This document shows, piece by piece, positions 26,562 through 36,625 of a stretch of 64,000 nt of DNA (positions are counted from its first letter, which is position 1; each line of letters opens with the position of its first letter). Origin of the DNA: DASSTY01 sp035760645 (GTDB lineage Bacteria > Gemmatimonadota > Gemmatimonadetes > Gemmatimonadales > GWC2-71-9); assembly GCA_035760645.1 (NCBI GenBank), contig DASTSO010000117.1:62001-126000 (forward strand), given 5' to 3'. A program made the translations under genes and the position numbers. Below the pieces are notes generated by a model, which saw only the letters and a program-made list of their open reading frames with translations, was not told where the DNA came from and made no database searches.

Positions 26562-27892
26562 CGAGCCGGGCCCCGACGCTCGAATCGATGGTCCAGCTCG
26601 CGCGCGACGGCCTCCTCGAGGAGTTCGTCGAGCGCGCCCACGGGCTGGAGCCGGCGGATCTGGCGGACGTCCTCGCGTCGCTCGACGAGGCGGAGCGCAT
26701 CGGCGTCGTGCAGGTGCTGCCGCCGGAGCTCTCGAGCCAGGCGCTCATCGAGATGCCCGTGGAGGCGCACGCCGAGGACACGCTCGCCGCGCTCGCCCCG
26801 GAGCAGGCGGCCGAGATCGTCGAGGAGATGGACGACGACGACGCGGCCGATCTCCTCGGCGAGCTCGATCCCGAAGACCAGGAGCGCATCCTCTCGGAGG
26901 TCGAGAACCGCTCGGACGTCGACGAGCTGCTGCGCTACGACGAGGAGAGCGCCGGCGGTCTCATGACGACCGCCGTCGTGGCGGTCGAGGCCGCGGCCAC
27001 GGCCAGCGAGGCGCTGCACTCCATCCGCCACCAGGCGGAGGAGGTGGATTTCTACCAGATCTACGTCGTGGACGACGCGCGCCACCTGGTGGGCGTGCTG
27101 CCGCTCAAGGACCTGGTCGTCAGCTCGCCGCGACGGCCGGTGCGCGACTTCATGGAGCCGGCCGACATCGTCGTCCCGCCCGACCTGGACCAGGAGGAGG
27201 TCGCGCGCCTCATGGCGCGCTACAACCTGCCGGCGGTGCCGGTGGTGGACGCGCAGGGGCGGCTCCTGGGCCAGGTGACCTTCGACGACGTCACCGACGT
27301 CGTCGAGGCCGAGACCACCGAGGACATCCTGCAGTTCGGCGGCACCTCGGCCGACGAGGTGATCGCCGCGGGCTGGCGCGACGCGGTGCGGAGCCGCCTG
27401 CCGTGGCTCTACATCAACCTCGTGACCGCGTTCGTGGCGGGCGCGGTGGTCTATGCCTATCAGGGGATCGTCGAGCGCGTCGTCATGCTCGCCGCCTGGA
27501 TGCCGATCATCGCCGGGATGGGCGGCAACGCGGGCACGCAGGCGCTCGCCGTCACCGTGCGCCGCCTGGCGCTCGGGCTCATCGCGCCAGGGCAGGGGGT
27601 GCGCATCATCGGCAAGGAGGTGCTCGTCGGCACCATCAACGGCCTCGCCAACGGGGTGGTCGTGGCCGCCGCGGCGATGCTCCTGCACCAGGGGCCGATG
27701 ATGGGCCTCGTCGTCTTCCTCGCGATGACGGGGAACCTCCTCGTCGCGGGCTTCGCGGGGGCGTTCATCCCCCTGCTCCTCGAGCGCTTCCGGGTGGACC
27801 CGGCGATCGCCTCGTCGATCTTCGTGACGACCTTCACGGACGTCTGCGGCTTCAGTCTGCTGCTCGGTCTCGCCGGCCTGCTGCTGCTCTGA
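26558..27892 (+). CDS. mgtE: MgtE-type magnesium transporter
   Basis: 444 residues: N domain (about 1-125, with LAALAPEQAAEIVEEMDDDD), CBS pair (about 130-260, YDEESAGGLMTT and YNLPAVPVVDAQGRLLG), then five transmembrane segments with the family block PIIAGMGGNAGTQALAV. Mg-gated Mg2+ channel. Its coupling to two CorC-like genes supports a magnesium-handling operon. Confidence 0.95.
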   Translation: MTSRAPTLESMVQLARDGLLEEFVERAHGLEPADLADVLASLDEAERIGVVQVLPPELSSQALIEMPVEAHAEDTLAALAPEQAAEIVEEMDDDDAADLLGELDPEDQERILSEVENRSDVDELLRYDEESAGGLMTTAVVAVEAAATASEALHSIRHQAEEVDFYQIYVVDDARHLVGVLPLKDLVVSSPRRPVRDFMEPADIVVPPDLDQEEVARLMARYNLPAVPVVDAQGRLLGQVTFDDVTDVVEAETTEDILQFGGTSADEVIAAGWRDAVRSRLPWLYINLVTAFVAGAVVYAYQGIVERVVMLAAWMPIIAGMGGNAGTQALAVTVRRLALGLIAPGQGVRIIGKEVLVGTINGLANGVVVAAAAMLLHQGPMMGLVVFLAMTGNLLVAGFAGAFIPLLLERFRVDPAIASSIFVTTFTDVCGFSLLLGLAGLLLL

Positions 27893-29529
27893 TGCGCGCG
27901 CTTCGGGTCTTCGTCGCGCTGGTACCGTTCCTGATCGCGTTCCTGCGCGACCGGCGCCGCTTCATCCTCTTCGGCCGGCCGGCCCGGCGCACCGAAGCCG
28001 ACCACCGCCGCCGCGCCGAGCGGCTCACGGCGACCCTCGCCTCGCTCGGGCCCACCTTCGTCAAGCTGGCCCAGGTCTTCGCGGCGCGGGCGGACATCCT
28101 CCCCGAGCCCTACCTGAGCACCATCAGCACGCTGCACGACCGCGTGCCGCCGCTCGCGCCCGGGGTGGCGGAGGCGGTCATCGCCGAGGCGCTCGGCGCG
28201 CCGGTCGGCGCGGTGTTCGAGCGGTTCGATCCGGCGCCGCTCGCCGCGGCGTCGCTCGGCCAGGTGCACCGGGCGGCGCTCGGGGGCCGGGAGGTCGTCG
28301 TCAAGGTGCTGCGGCCCGACGTCGAGCACCTGGTGCGGCAGGATCTCGACGTCAGCTTCCGGCTCCTCTTCCTCCTCAACATCCTCTTCCCGAACCATCA
28401 CACGCGCGCCATCACGGCGATCGTCACCGAGTTCGCGAAGCAGATCTGGAAGGAGCTCGACTTCCGGGAGGAGGCGCTCAACGCCGAGACGCTGCGGCGC
28501 AACTTCGCCGCCGACCCGCGCGTGGTGATTCCCGAGGTCGTCGGCGATCTCACCCGCCAGCGGGTGCTGGTGCTGGAGTACATCGAGGGGACCCGGATCG
28601 ACCGGCTGCACGACCGGCTCGCGCGCGGCGAGGTGCGGCTCGACGCGCTGATCCGGCTCCTGGTCGAGACGTACATCAAGATGATGCTGGAGGACGGGCT
28701 CTTCCACGCCGACCCGCACTTCGGCAACCTGCTGGTGGATCCCGAGGGGCGGCTGGTGGTGCTCGACTTCGGGATGGTGGTGCGGGTGGAGCAGGAGACG
28801 CGGGTGCGGCTCGTGCGCACCGTGCTCGCCGCGGCGCGGCAGGACGTGGACGGGGTGATCGCCGGGTTCTACGAGCTCGGCATCCTCGACCCCGACGTGG
28901 ACCGCGGCACCATCCGCGACGCGGCGCGCCAGCTCATGGCCGTGAGCTTCCGTGCCGACACCTCGCCGCGCCAGATCCAGCGGATCGTGGAGGACGTGCT
29001 CCGCACCTTCTACGACTGGCCGCTCATGCTCCCGGCCGATCTGGTCTACTTCGCGCGCGCGGCGGTGCTGGTGGAGGGGATCGGGCTCCGCTACGATCCC
29101 GACTTCAACGGCCTCGCCGCGGCGCGCCCGATCGTCGCGGGCTTCACCGAGCGGCTCCTCGTCGGCTCGCTCACCGAGGAGCCCGGGGCGCGCCTCACCG
29201 ACTGGTCGCTCGAGGCCGCGCAGATCGTCCGGAGCCTGCGCGACCTGCTGCGGCGCGTCGACCGCGAGGAGCTGCGCATCCGCGCCCATCCCCGCGACAC
29301 GATGGAGCTGCAGCGCTTCCTCGCCCAGCAGGTGCGGCGGGTGCTGCTCGCGCTCTTCGCCTTTACCATCGCGCTCATCTCGAGCGTCCTCTACGTCGCC
29401 GACCGGAAGCTCGAGCTCCTCGTCGGGGGGCTGCTCGTGGCGTGGGGCATGTTCCTCGTGGTCCTGGTCCTGCCGAGTCACCTGTTCCAGAATCCGCTGC
29501 GGTTCCGTCGGCGCTGGCCGTATCGGTGA
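27892..29529 (+). CDS. UbiB/ABC1/ADCK family atypical kinase
   Basis: 545 residues with a kinase-like core: FVKLAQVFAARADILP, AAASLGQVHRA, VVVKVLRPDV, HADPHFGNLL and LDFGMVVRVEQ, then two C-terminal transmembrane segments (about 480-530). The hallmark KxGQ reads KLAQ here, Gly to Ala. Family members support quinone biosynthesis as membrane-associated ATPases. Start overlaps the mgtE stop by one base. Confidence 0.9.
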   Translation: MRALRVFVALVPFLIAFLRDRRRFILFGRPARRTEADHRRRAERLTATLASLGPTFVKLAQVFAARADILPEPYLSTISTLHDRVPPLAPGVAEAVIAEALGAPVGAVFERFDPAPLAAASLGQVHRAALGGREVVVKVLRPDVEHLVRQDLDVSFRLLFLLNILFPNHHTRAITAIVTEFAKQIWKELDFREEALNAETLRRNFAADPRVVIPEVVGDLTRQRVLVLEYIEGTRIDRLHDRLARGEVRLDALIRLLVETYIKMMLEDGLFHADPHFGNLLVDPEGRLVVLDFGMVVRVEQETRVRLVRTVLAAARQDVDGVIAGFYELGILDPDVDRGTIRDAARQLMAVSFRADTSPRQIQRIVEDVLRTFYDWPLMLPADLVYFARAAVLVEGIGLRYDPDFNGLAAARPIVAGFTERLLVGSLTEEPGARLTDWSLEAAQIVRSLRDLLRRVDREELRIRAHPRDTMELQRFLAQQVRRVLLALFAFTIALISSVLYVADRKLELLVGGLLVAWGMFLVVLVLPSHLFQNPLRFRRRWPYR

Positions 29530-29531
29530 GC

Positions 29532-29547
29532 CGGCCCTTCAGGGCCG
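29532..29547. terminator. Short hairpin between convergent genes
   Basis: 6-bp stem (29532-29537 with 29542-29547) and TTCA loop in the 31-base gap between the convergent ubiB-like and membrane-protein genes. No T tract. Confidence 0.35.
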
Positions 29548-29560
29548 AGCTCCCCCGCGC

Positions 29561-30514
29561 TCACGACGATTCCGTCAACGTCCGTCCCGCGAACGCCCGC
29601 AGCGTGGGCCGGCCGGCCACGAGCACACCGAAGAGAATCACCGGGATCGTCTGCACCGCCTGCAGCGCGAGCCCGGCGGCGAGGCCCCGCTGCGGGTCCA
29701 CGTCGAACGGGGCGAGCGCCAGCAGGAGGGCGCCCTGGATGACGCCGACGTTGCCGGGGGTGAGCCGCAGGATGCCGCCCACGTTGGCGGCCACCAGCGC
29801 GGTGAGCGCGACGATGGGCGAGACGGCGATCCCGGTCGCGAGCAGGCAGTAGTGGAAGGTGAGCCACTCGCAGATCCAGTTCACCACGTCGAGCGCGAGC
29901 GGCGCGAGGAGGCGGCGCCCCGCGCCCTCGGCGGCGAGGGGCGCGAGGGCCTGGCGGAGCCACGCCGGCATCCGCGCGAGGAGCCGGGACCAGGCGCCCA
30001 GCGTCGTGAGCGCGAGGAGCGCCGCAGTGAGCGCCCAGAGCCCGAGCTGCACCGGGCGCACCCACGGCGCCGGCGGGAGGAAGCCCGCGACCACGGCGAG
30101 GAAGACGACGAGCGCGAGCCCCTCGACCACCCGCGATACGACGATCGTGCCCACGACGGCGCCGAGCGGCACCCGGTCGCGCGTGGCGAGGACGTGGGCT
30201 CGCACCGCCTCGCCCCCCACCGAGACGCCCACGCAGTTCACGGCGGCGCCGCCGAAGGTGGCCACCTGCGCGCTCCGCCAGCGGTGCGGCGCGTACGGCA
30301 GCAGCAGCAGGTGCCAGGCCCAGCCCTTCGCACCGAGCGAGGCGAGATTGATGACGGTGGCGAGCCCGAGCAGCGGCCAGCTCGCGTCCCGCAGCGCGTC
30401 GAGCGTTTCCTCCCACGCGTAGCCGCGCGCGAACCGGATCGCCAGGGCGACGAGCAGGATCGCGAGAACGAGACGAAGCCAGACGCCGCGGGTGGCGGGG
30501 AGACGCAGGGGCAC
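29561..30514 (-). CDS. LPG-synthase-type transmembrane (UPF0104-like) protein
   Basis: 317 residues from GTG 30514-30512, with seven or eight hydrophobic segments. LRLTPGNVGVIQGALLLAL near residue 245 is the family hallmark (usual PGGxGxxEG). The family includes the membrane half of lysyl-phosphatidylglycerol synthase and lipid flippases. The soluble aminoacyltransferase domain is absent. Last gene of a minus-strand unit after a glycosyltransferase and a polysaccharide deacetylase, so transfer or flipping of a glycolipid is plausible (inference). Confidence 0.82.
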   Translation of the reverse strand: MPLRLPATRGVWLRLVLAILLVALAIRFARGYAWEETLDALRDASWPLLGLATVINLASLGAKGWAWHLLLLPYAPHRWRSAQVATFGGAAVNCVGVSVGGEAVRAHVLATRDRVPLGAVVGTIVVSRVVEGLALVVFLAVVAGFLPPAPWVRPVQLGLWALTAALLALTTLGAWSRLLARMPAWLRQALAPLAAEGAGRRLLAPLALDVVNWICEWLTFHYCLLATGIAVSPIVALTALVAANVGGILRLTPGNVGVIQGALLLALAPFDVDPQRGLAAGLALQAVQTIPVILFGVLVAGRPTLRAFAGRTLTESS

Positions 30515-30521
30515 GGTCGAT

Positions 30522-31235
30522 TCAGGCGGGGAGGAGGTCGGTGAGCGGACGGAACTCGAGTCCGGCGGCGCGCACGTCGGCGATGATGCCGGGCAGGGCG
30601 TCGGCGGTCTGCGTGCGGTCGCCCGCGGGGTCGTAGCCGTCGCCGTCGTGCAGGAGCAGGATGGCGCCGGGGCGCAGCTTCCGGCGCATGCGGGCGCGGA
30701 TCACCTCGGCGCCGGGGCGGGCGGTGTCCCAGACGCCGTAGCTCCAACCGAAGGTGGCGTAGCCGAGCCGCCGGGCCGTCCGCGCGACGAAGGGGTTACG
30801 ATAGCCGTGCGGCGCCCGGAATGCACGGGGAGCGGCACCGGTGAGGTCCGCGAGCGCCCTGTGGGTGCGCTCGAGCTCGCACCGGATCCGCGCCGGGCCG
30901 CGCCGGTGCAGCTTCACGTGCGCCCAGGTGTGGTTGCCGACCACGTGGCCCGCGCCGCTCACCGCGCGCACCAGCGCCGCGTGCCGCTCGGCGTAGCGGC
31001 CCACCATGAAGAACGCGGCGGGCACCCCATGCCTGGCCAGGGTCTCGAGGATGCGGTCCGTCACCCCGGGATTCGGGCCGTCGTCGAAGGTGAGGTACAC
31101 CGCGCCGCCGTCGGGCGGGCCGGCGCCGATCACGGGGCCGAAGAGCGGCGCGTTCGGCTCGTAGACCCCCCACGCGCCGCAGGCGAGGGTCCCCAGGGCC
31201 GCCGCGCCAAGCCCGATCGCCGGGACGAGCGGCAT
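30522..31235 (-). CDS. Polysaccharide deacetylase (NodB/CE4 family)
   Basis: 237 residues. N-terminal hydrophobic segment (about 4-24) acts as signal or anchor. NodB motifs: LTFDDGPNPGVT (Asp-Asp), GNHTWAHVKL (metal His pair), RAPHGYRNPF and LLLHDGDG. Removes acetyl or formyl groups from an amino sugar on a glycan or glycolipid. Start ATG shares a base with the glycosyltransferase stop; 7 bases separate it from the next gene. Confidence 0.9.
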   Translation of the reverse strand: MPLVPAIGLGAAALGTLACGAWGVYEPNAPLFGPVIGAGPPDGGAVYLTFDDGPNPGVTDRILETLARHGVPAAFFMVGRYAERHAALVRAVSGAGHVVGNHTWAHVKLHRRGPARIRCELERTHRALADLTGAAPRAFRAPHGYRNPFVARTARRLGYATFGWSYGVWDTARPGAEVIRARMRRKLRPGAILLLHDGDGYDPAGDRTQTADALPGIIADVRAAGLEFRPLTDLLPA

Positions 31236-32344
31236 CAGCGCGTCACACGGCGGTAGACGTCCAACACGCGCGCCGCGACGAGCGGCCAGCTGTAGGCGAG
31301 CGCCTTCGCGCGCCCCGCCGCGCCCATGGCGGCGCGGCGTGCCGGGTCGGCGAGCAGGTCGATCGCGGCGCGGGCCCACGCCTTCGGGTCGCTGAGCGGG
31401 ACCAGCACCGCCTCCTGGCCGCCCGCGACGAGCTCGCGGAAGCCGGTGATGTCGGAGACCACCTGAGGCGTGGCGCAGGCCATCGCCTCGAGCAGGGTGA
31501 TCCCGAACGACGCCTTGGTCGTGGGACAGACGTAGAGGTCGGCGCCGGCGTAGATCGCCGGGCGCGTGCCGTTGACGTGCCCCAGGAACTCCACGTGCTC
31601 CCGCACCGGCTCGGCCAGCCGCCGGTAATGGCCCAGGAGCGGACCGCTCCCGGCCACCGTCAACCGCGCCTCGGGGTAGGCGCGCAGCACCACAGGCAGC
31701 GCCCGGAGCGCCGTTTCCAGCCCGTTCCGCGGATCGAGCCGTCCCAGGAAGAGGATGCGGGGCGCCTCGGCCGGGGCCGCCTCGAACGGTCGGCGCCCCG
31801 CGGGGTGGAAGAGCTCGGTGTCGATCCCGTTCGGGATGATCTCCCAGCGGTGATCGAAGTAGCGGCTGTGCGCCTCGACCGCCGGATGGCTCACGGCGAT
31901 CGCCGCCGCGTAGCGGTCGAAGCGGCGCTGCAACGGGCGCCGGAAGAGCCGGTAGAGCGGCGAGTTGGGGAACCAGGTGTGAAAGGTGCCGACGACGGGG
32001 ATGCCCAGGTCGGAGGCCGCCAGGTCGGCCACCAGCCCGAACGTCGGGGCGAGCGGGCCGTGCAGGTGCACCACGTCGATCCGTTCGGTCCGGAACAGGT
32101 CGCGCAGCTTCCGTCGCAGCCCGGAGCCGGTCGTCACGCGCGCCAGCGAGCTGTTGCTGTAGATGACCCGGCTCGTCCCGATGCGCCGCACGTAGGGCTC
32201 GTCGTGGCTCGTGTCGCCCATGCGGGCGGTCACGATCGTCGCCTCGTGGCCGGCCGCGTGCAGCTGGCGGGCGAGGTTGTGGACGTGCTCGGTGACCCCG
32301 CCCAGGTGGGGGTAGTAGTACTCCGTGACGAGTGCGATGCGCAT
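31235..32344 (-). CDS. GT4-family glycosyltransferase
   Basis: 369 residues. GT-B fold: N-terminal EYYYPHLGGVTEHVHNLA acceptor loop, IPNGIDTELFHP, RILFLGRLDPRNGLETAL, and the nucleotide-sugar EX7E region in KASFGITLLEAMACATP. It resembles phosphatidyl-inositol mannosyltransferase-like enzymes that glycosylate lipids, though the substrate is not readable. Start ATG 32344-32342. First gene of the three-gene unit GT4, deacetylase, LPG-type membrane protein. Confidence 0.9.
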   Translation of the reverse strand: MRIALVTEYYYPHLGGVTEHVHNLARQLHAAGHEATIVTARMGDTSHDEPYVRRIGTSRVIYSNSSLARVTTGSGLRRKLRDLFRTERIDVVHLHGPLAPTFGLVADLAASDLGIPVVGTFHTWFPNSPLYRLFRRPLQRRFDRYAAAIAVSHPAVEAHSRYFDHRWEIIPNGIDTELFHPAGRRPFEAAPAEAPRILFLGRLDPRNGLETALRALPVVLRAYPEARLTVAGSGPLLGHYRRLAEPVREHVEFLGHVNGTRPAIYAGADLYVCPTTKASFGITLLEAMACATPQVVSDITGFRELVAGGQEAVLVPLSDPKAWARAAIDLLADPARRAAMGAAGRAKALAYSWPLVAARVLDVYRRVTR

Positions 32345-32456
32345 GTCGCCCCCGGGGGCAAGAACCCGGCCACCTGCCCGGCCGTCCGCCGGGCGGGATC
32401 TCCCCCCGGGGACGAGTACACCCGGTTCCTGCGGGTGCGTCGGCGGGCAGTCCGCT

Positions 32457-32492
32457 GACACATTGTCCAACGGCCCCACGAGACAAAATGTC
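32457..32492. promoter_or_regulatory. Two GACA-N3-TGTC palindromes, 25 bp centre to centre
   Basis: GACACATTGTC at 32457-32467 and GACAAAATGTC at 32482-32492, in the 250-base divergent region between the glycosyltransferase and the MeaB gene. The matched spacing suggests a dimeric-regulator operator. The regulator is unknown. Confidence 0.45.
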
Positions 32493-32559
32493 CCACTCGG
32501 GCCGGCCGGCCAAGGCTCCGGGAGGCGGTGCGCACGCCTGCGCGCGGTGACGCATCGCC

Positions 32560-32588
32560 TTGCCACCGTCCCGGTGCCAGGCCACCTT
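32560..32588 (+). promoter_or_regulatory. Promoter TTGCCA-N17-CACCTT of the MeaB/mutase block
   Basis: -35 32560-32565 and a weak -10 32583-32588; the ATG follows after 6 nt, the leaderless arrangement seen elsewhere in the window. Confidence 0.4.
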
Positions 32589-32594
32589 TCGGCC

Positions 32595-33619
32595 ATGCAA
32601 GTCGCTCAGCTCCTTACCGATCTGCTGGACGGCAAGACCCCGGCGCTGGCGCGCGCCATCTCGATCGTGGAGAACGGGCGTCCGGGCTTCGAGCAGATCC
32701 TGGCGGGACTGCATCCCCACCTGGGCCACGCGCGGCGGATCGGCATCACCGGCCCGCCGGGCGCCGGCAAGAGCACCCTCACCGAGCGTCTCGTCGCCGC
32801 CTTCCGGGCCCAGGGCCTGAAGGTCGCGGTCGTCGCGGTGGACCCGACGAGCCCCTTCACCGGTGGCGCGCTCCTGGGGGACCGCATCCGGATGGAGAGC
32901 GTCGCGCTCGACGAGGGCGTCTACATCCGCTCCATGGCGAGCCGCGGCTCGCTGGGGGGGCTCGCCACCACCACGCGCGAGGTCTGCGACGTGCTCGACG
33001 CGGCCGGCTTCGACCGGATCCTCGTCGAGACCGTCGGCGTCGGCCAGTCGGAACTCGACGTGGCGCGCATGGCCGACACCACCGTCCTCGTGCTCGTCCC
33101 CGAGTCGGGCGACGGGATCCAGGCGCTCAAGTCGGGCGTCATGGAGGCGGCCGACCTCTACGTCGTCAACAAGGCCGACCGTCCGGGGGCCGACAAGCTC
33201 CGCCAGGAGATCGAGGTCACGCTCGGCATCCGGCGTGGCAACGCATTCCGGCACGTCCCCGCGCACCACGGCGCCCTCCAGTCGGGCCCGAAGCCGAAGG
33301 CGGACGACGACGGCACCTGGCGCCACCGCGTCGTGCTCACCATCGCCGCCAAGGGCGAGGGGGTCGAGGCGCTCGTCGAGGCGCTCGACGCGCACCACGA
33401 CTGGCTCGTCGCGACCGGCGAGCTCGAGACGCGTCGCCGCCGGCGGCTCCACGAGCGCACCCGCGAGGTCGTCGATCGCGCGGTGCGGCGCTGGCTCTGG
33501 GCCGAGACGGCGGTGGACACGACGATCCGCGATCGGCTCGACGAGGTGGTGGGCGGGCGCCTGAGCCCGTACGAGCTGGCAACCGACATTCTGGACGGCC
33601 TGAGACAAGGTGAGCGGGT

Positions 33620-33623
<4 letters not shown>
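32595..33623 (+). CDS. meaB: MeaB/ArgK-type G3E GTPase, B12-mutase chaperone
   Basis: 342 residues. P-loop GPPGAGKST begins at Gly53; other marks are VDPTSPFTGGALLGDRIRM, ETVGVGQSE (switch region) and NKAD. MeaB-type GTPases gate cofactor delivery to and repair of adenosylcobalamin-dependent acyl-CoA mutases. Its stop overlaps the mutase start as ATGA, confirming the partnership. It could equally be called MeaI if the mutase is isobutyryl-CoA mutase. Confidence 0.93.
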
Positions 33624-35347
<1,724 letters not shown>

Positions 35348-35365
35348 ATGTCCTGAATGTTCCGG

Positions 35366-35371
35366 TAGTAT
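35366..35371 (+). promoter_or_regulatory. Possible -10 element before the eRF1-like gene
   Basis: TAGTAT 69 nt before the ATG; no convincing -35. Confidence 0.25.
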
Positions 35372-35439
35372 CCTGATTGGCTGCACGAGCTCCTCGCCCG
35401 GCGGCGCGGGCCGCGGGGCGGGAGCGTGAGGAGGGGTAG

Positions 35440-36600
35440 ATGGCGGTGACTGCGACCGTACCGACCACCGAGCAGGTCCTGGAGCGGCTGGCCGAGCTGC
35501 GTCCGTACACGCACCCGGTGGTGACGTGCTACCTGAAGCTCGAGCCGCGGGATCGCTCGCGCAACAAGTACCTGACGAAGCTGAAGAACCGGGTGAAGGC
35601 GGTCGAGGAGGTGCTGCCGCGCCTCGGCTTCTCGCGCGAGGAGCAGGAGGCGGCCCGGCGCGACCTCGACCGCATCGTGGACTTCCTCCGCACCCCCGGC
35701 AATCTCCCGCCTGCGCGCGGCGTCGCGGTGTTCGCCTCGGAAGGGGAGGGCCTCTTCGAGGTGATCGGGCTGCCGGAGGTCTACCGCTCGCGTCTCGCCG
35801 TGGACCGCAACCCGCTCATCCGCGAGCTCGCGGCGATCGAGGAGGAGTTCGGCCGGTACTACACCGTGCTCCTCGACCGCACGAGCGCGCGCTTCTTCGA
35901 AGTGACGGCGCACGGCGCGGTGGAGCTCGAGGGCATCACCTCGCCCGCCACGCGGGGCTCGAAGTTCCATCGGGACAAGGAGAGCCAGACCTCGGAGTAC
36001 TCCTTCAACAGCCGCATCCGCGAGGAGAAGCAGCGGCACTTCGACCAGGTGGCGCGCGAGCTCTTCACGCTCGACCGTCGGAGCCCGGCGCACGGCATCG
36101 TCATCGCGGGCTCGGGGCCCGAGCCGAAGGGCCTCGAGCCGTTCCTGCACCCGTACCTCGCCGAGCGGGTGATCGGCACCGCCAAGCTCACGGCGAAGGC
36201 CGCGAGCCCCGCGCAGGTGCACGAGGCGACGCTCGACGTGCGCGAGCGAGCGGCGCGCGAGCGCGAGCGGCGCGACGTCGCGGAGGTGATGAACGCGGCC
36301 GGCACCGGCTGGGGCGTCAACGGCGTCGAGCCGACGCTCAAGGCGCTCGCCCGCGGGCAGGTGCGCGTCCTCCTCGTCCAGCCCGACGCGAGCGGCCCGG
36401 GCTTCCGCTGCGGCGATACCGGCCGGCTCAGCCTCACCGAGCGCGGCTGCCGCCTCGAGGGCGATCCGATCCCCGTGGTGGACGTCATCGACGAGGCCAT
36501 GGAGGACGCGCTGCGCCAGGGTGTGGACGTCAACGTGGTCTACGACGAGGAGTCGGCCGCGTCGGTGGACGGGCTCGCCGCGCTCTTCCGGTTCCGGTGA
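35440..36600 (+). CDS. Bacterial archaeo-eukaryotic release-factor-like (baeRF) protein
   Basis: 386 residues, ATG 35440 with GAGGAGGGG upstream. It starts with an N-terminal domain (about 1-130; HPVVTCYLKLEPRDRSRNKY), has a middle part with RYYTVLLDRTSARFFEVTAHG, and ends with an L7Ae/eRF1-C-like domain (GIVIAGSGPEPKGLEPF, RVLLVQPDASGPGFRC, VVDVIDEAMEDALRQGVDVNVVYDE-type end). Bacterial relatives of eRF1/Pelota are proposed to act on stalled or modified ribosomes; no GGQ motif is visible. It sits between the two mutase subunit genes. Family assignment is fair, function unproven. Confidence 0.72.
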   Translation: MAVTATVPTTEQVLERLAELRPYTHPVVTCYLKLEPRDRSRNKYLTKLKNRVKAVEEVLPRLGFSREEQEAARRDLDRIVDFLRTPGNLPPARGVAVFASEGEGLFEVIGLPEVYRSRLAVDRNPLIRELAAIEEEFGRYYTVLLDRTSARFFEVTAHGAVELEGITSPATRGSKFHRDKESQTSEYSFNSRIREEKQRHFDQVARELFTLDRRSPAHGIVIAGSGPEPKGLEPFLHPYLAERVIGTAKLTAKAASPAQVHEATLDVRERAARERERRDVAEVMNAAGTGWGVNGVEPTLKALARGQVRVLLVQPDASGPGFRCGDTGRLSLTERGCRLEGDPIPVVDVIDEAMEDALRQGVDVNVVYDEESAASVDGLAALFRFR

Positions 36601-36625
36601 GGCGGCCTCAGGTGAGGCGGCGCGC

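Noticed and set aside
32345..32594. Cobalamin riboswitch before meaB/mutase
   Set aside because: No B12-box-like GCCACTG and only 250 bases with an apparently leaderless meaB start.
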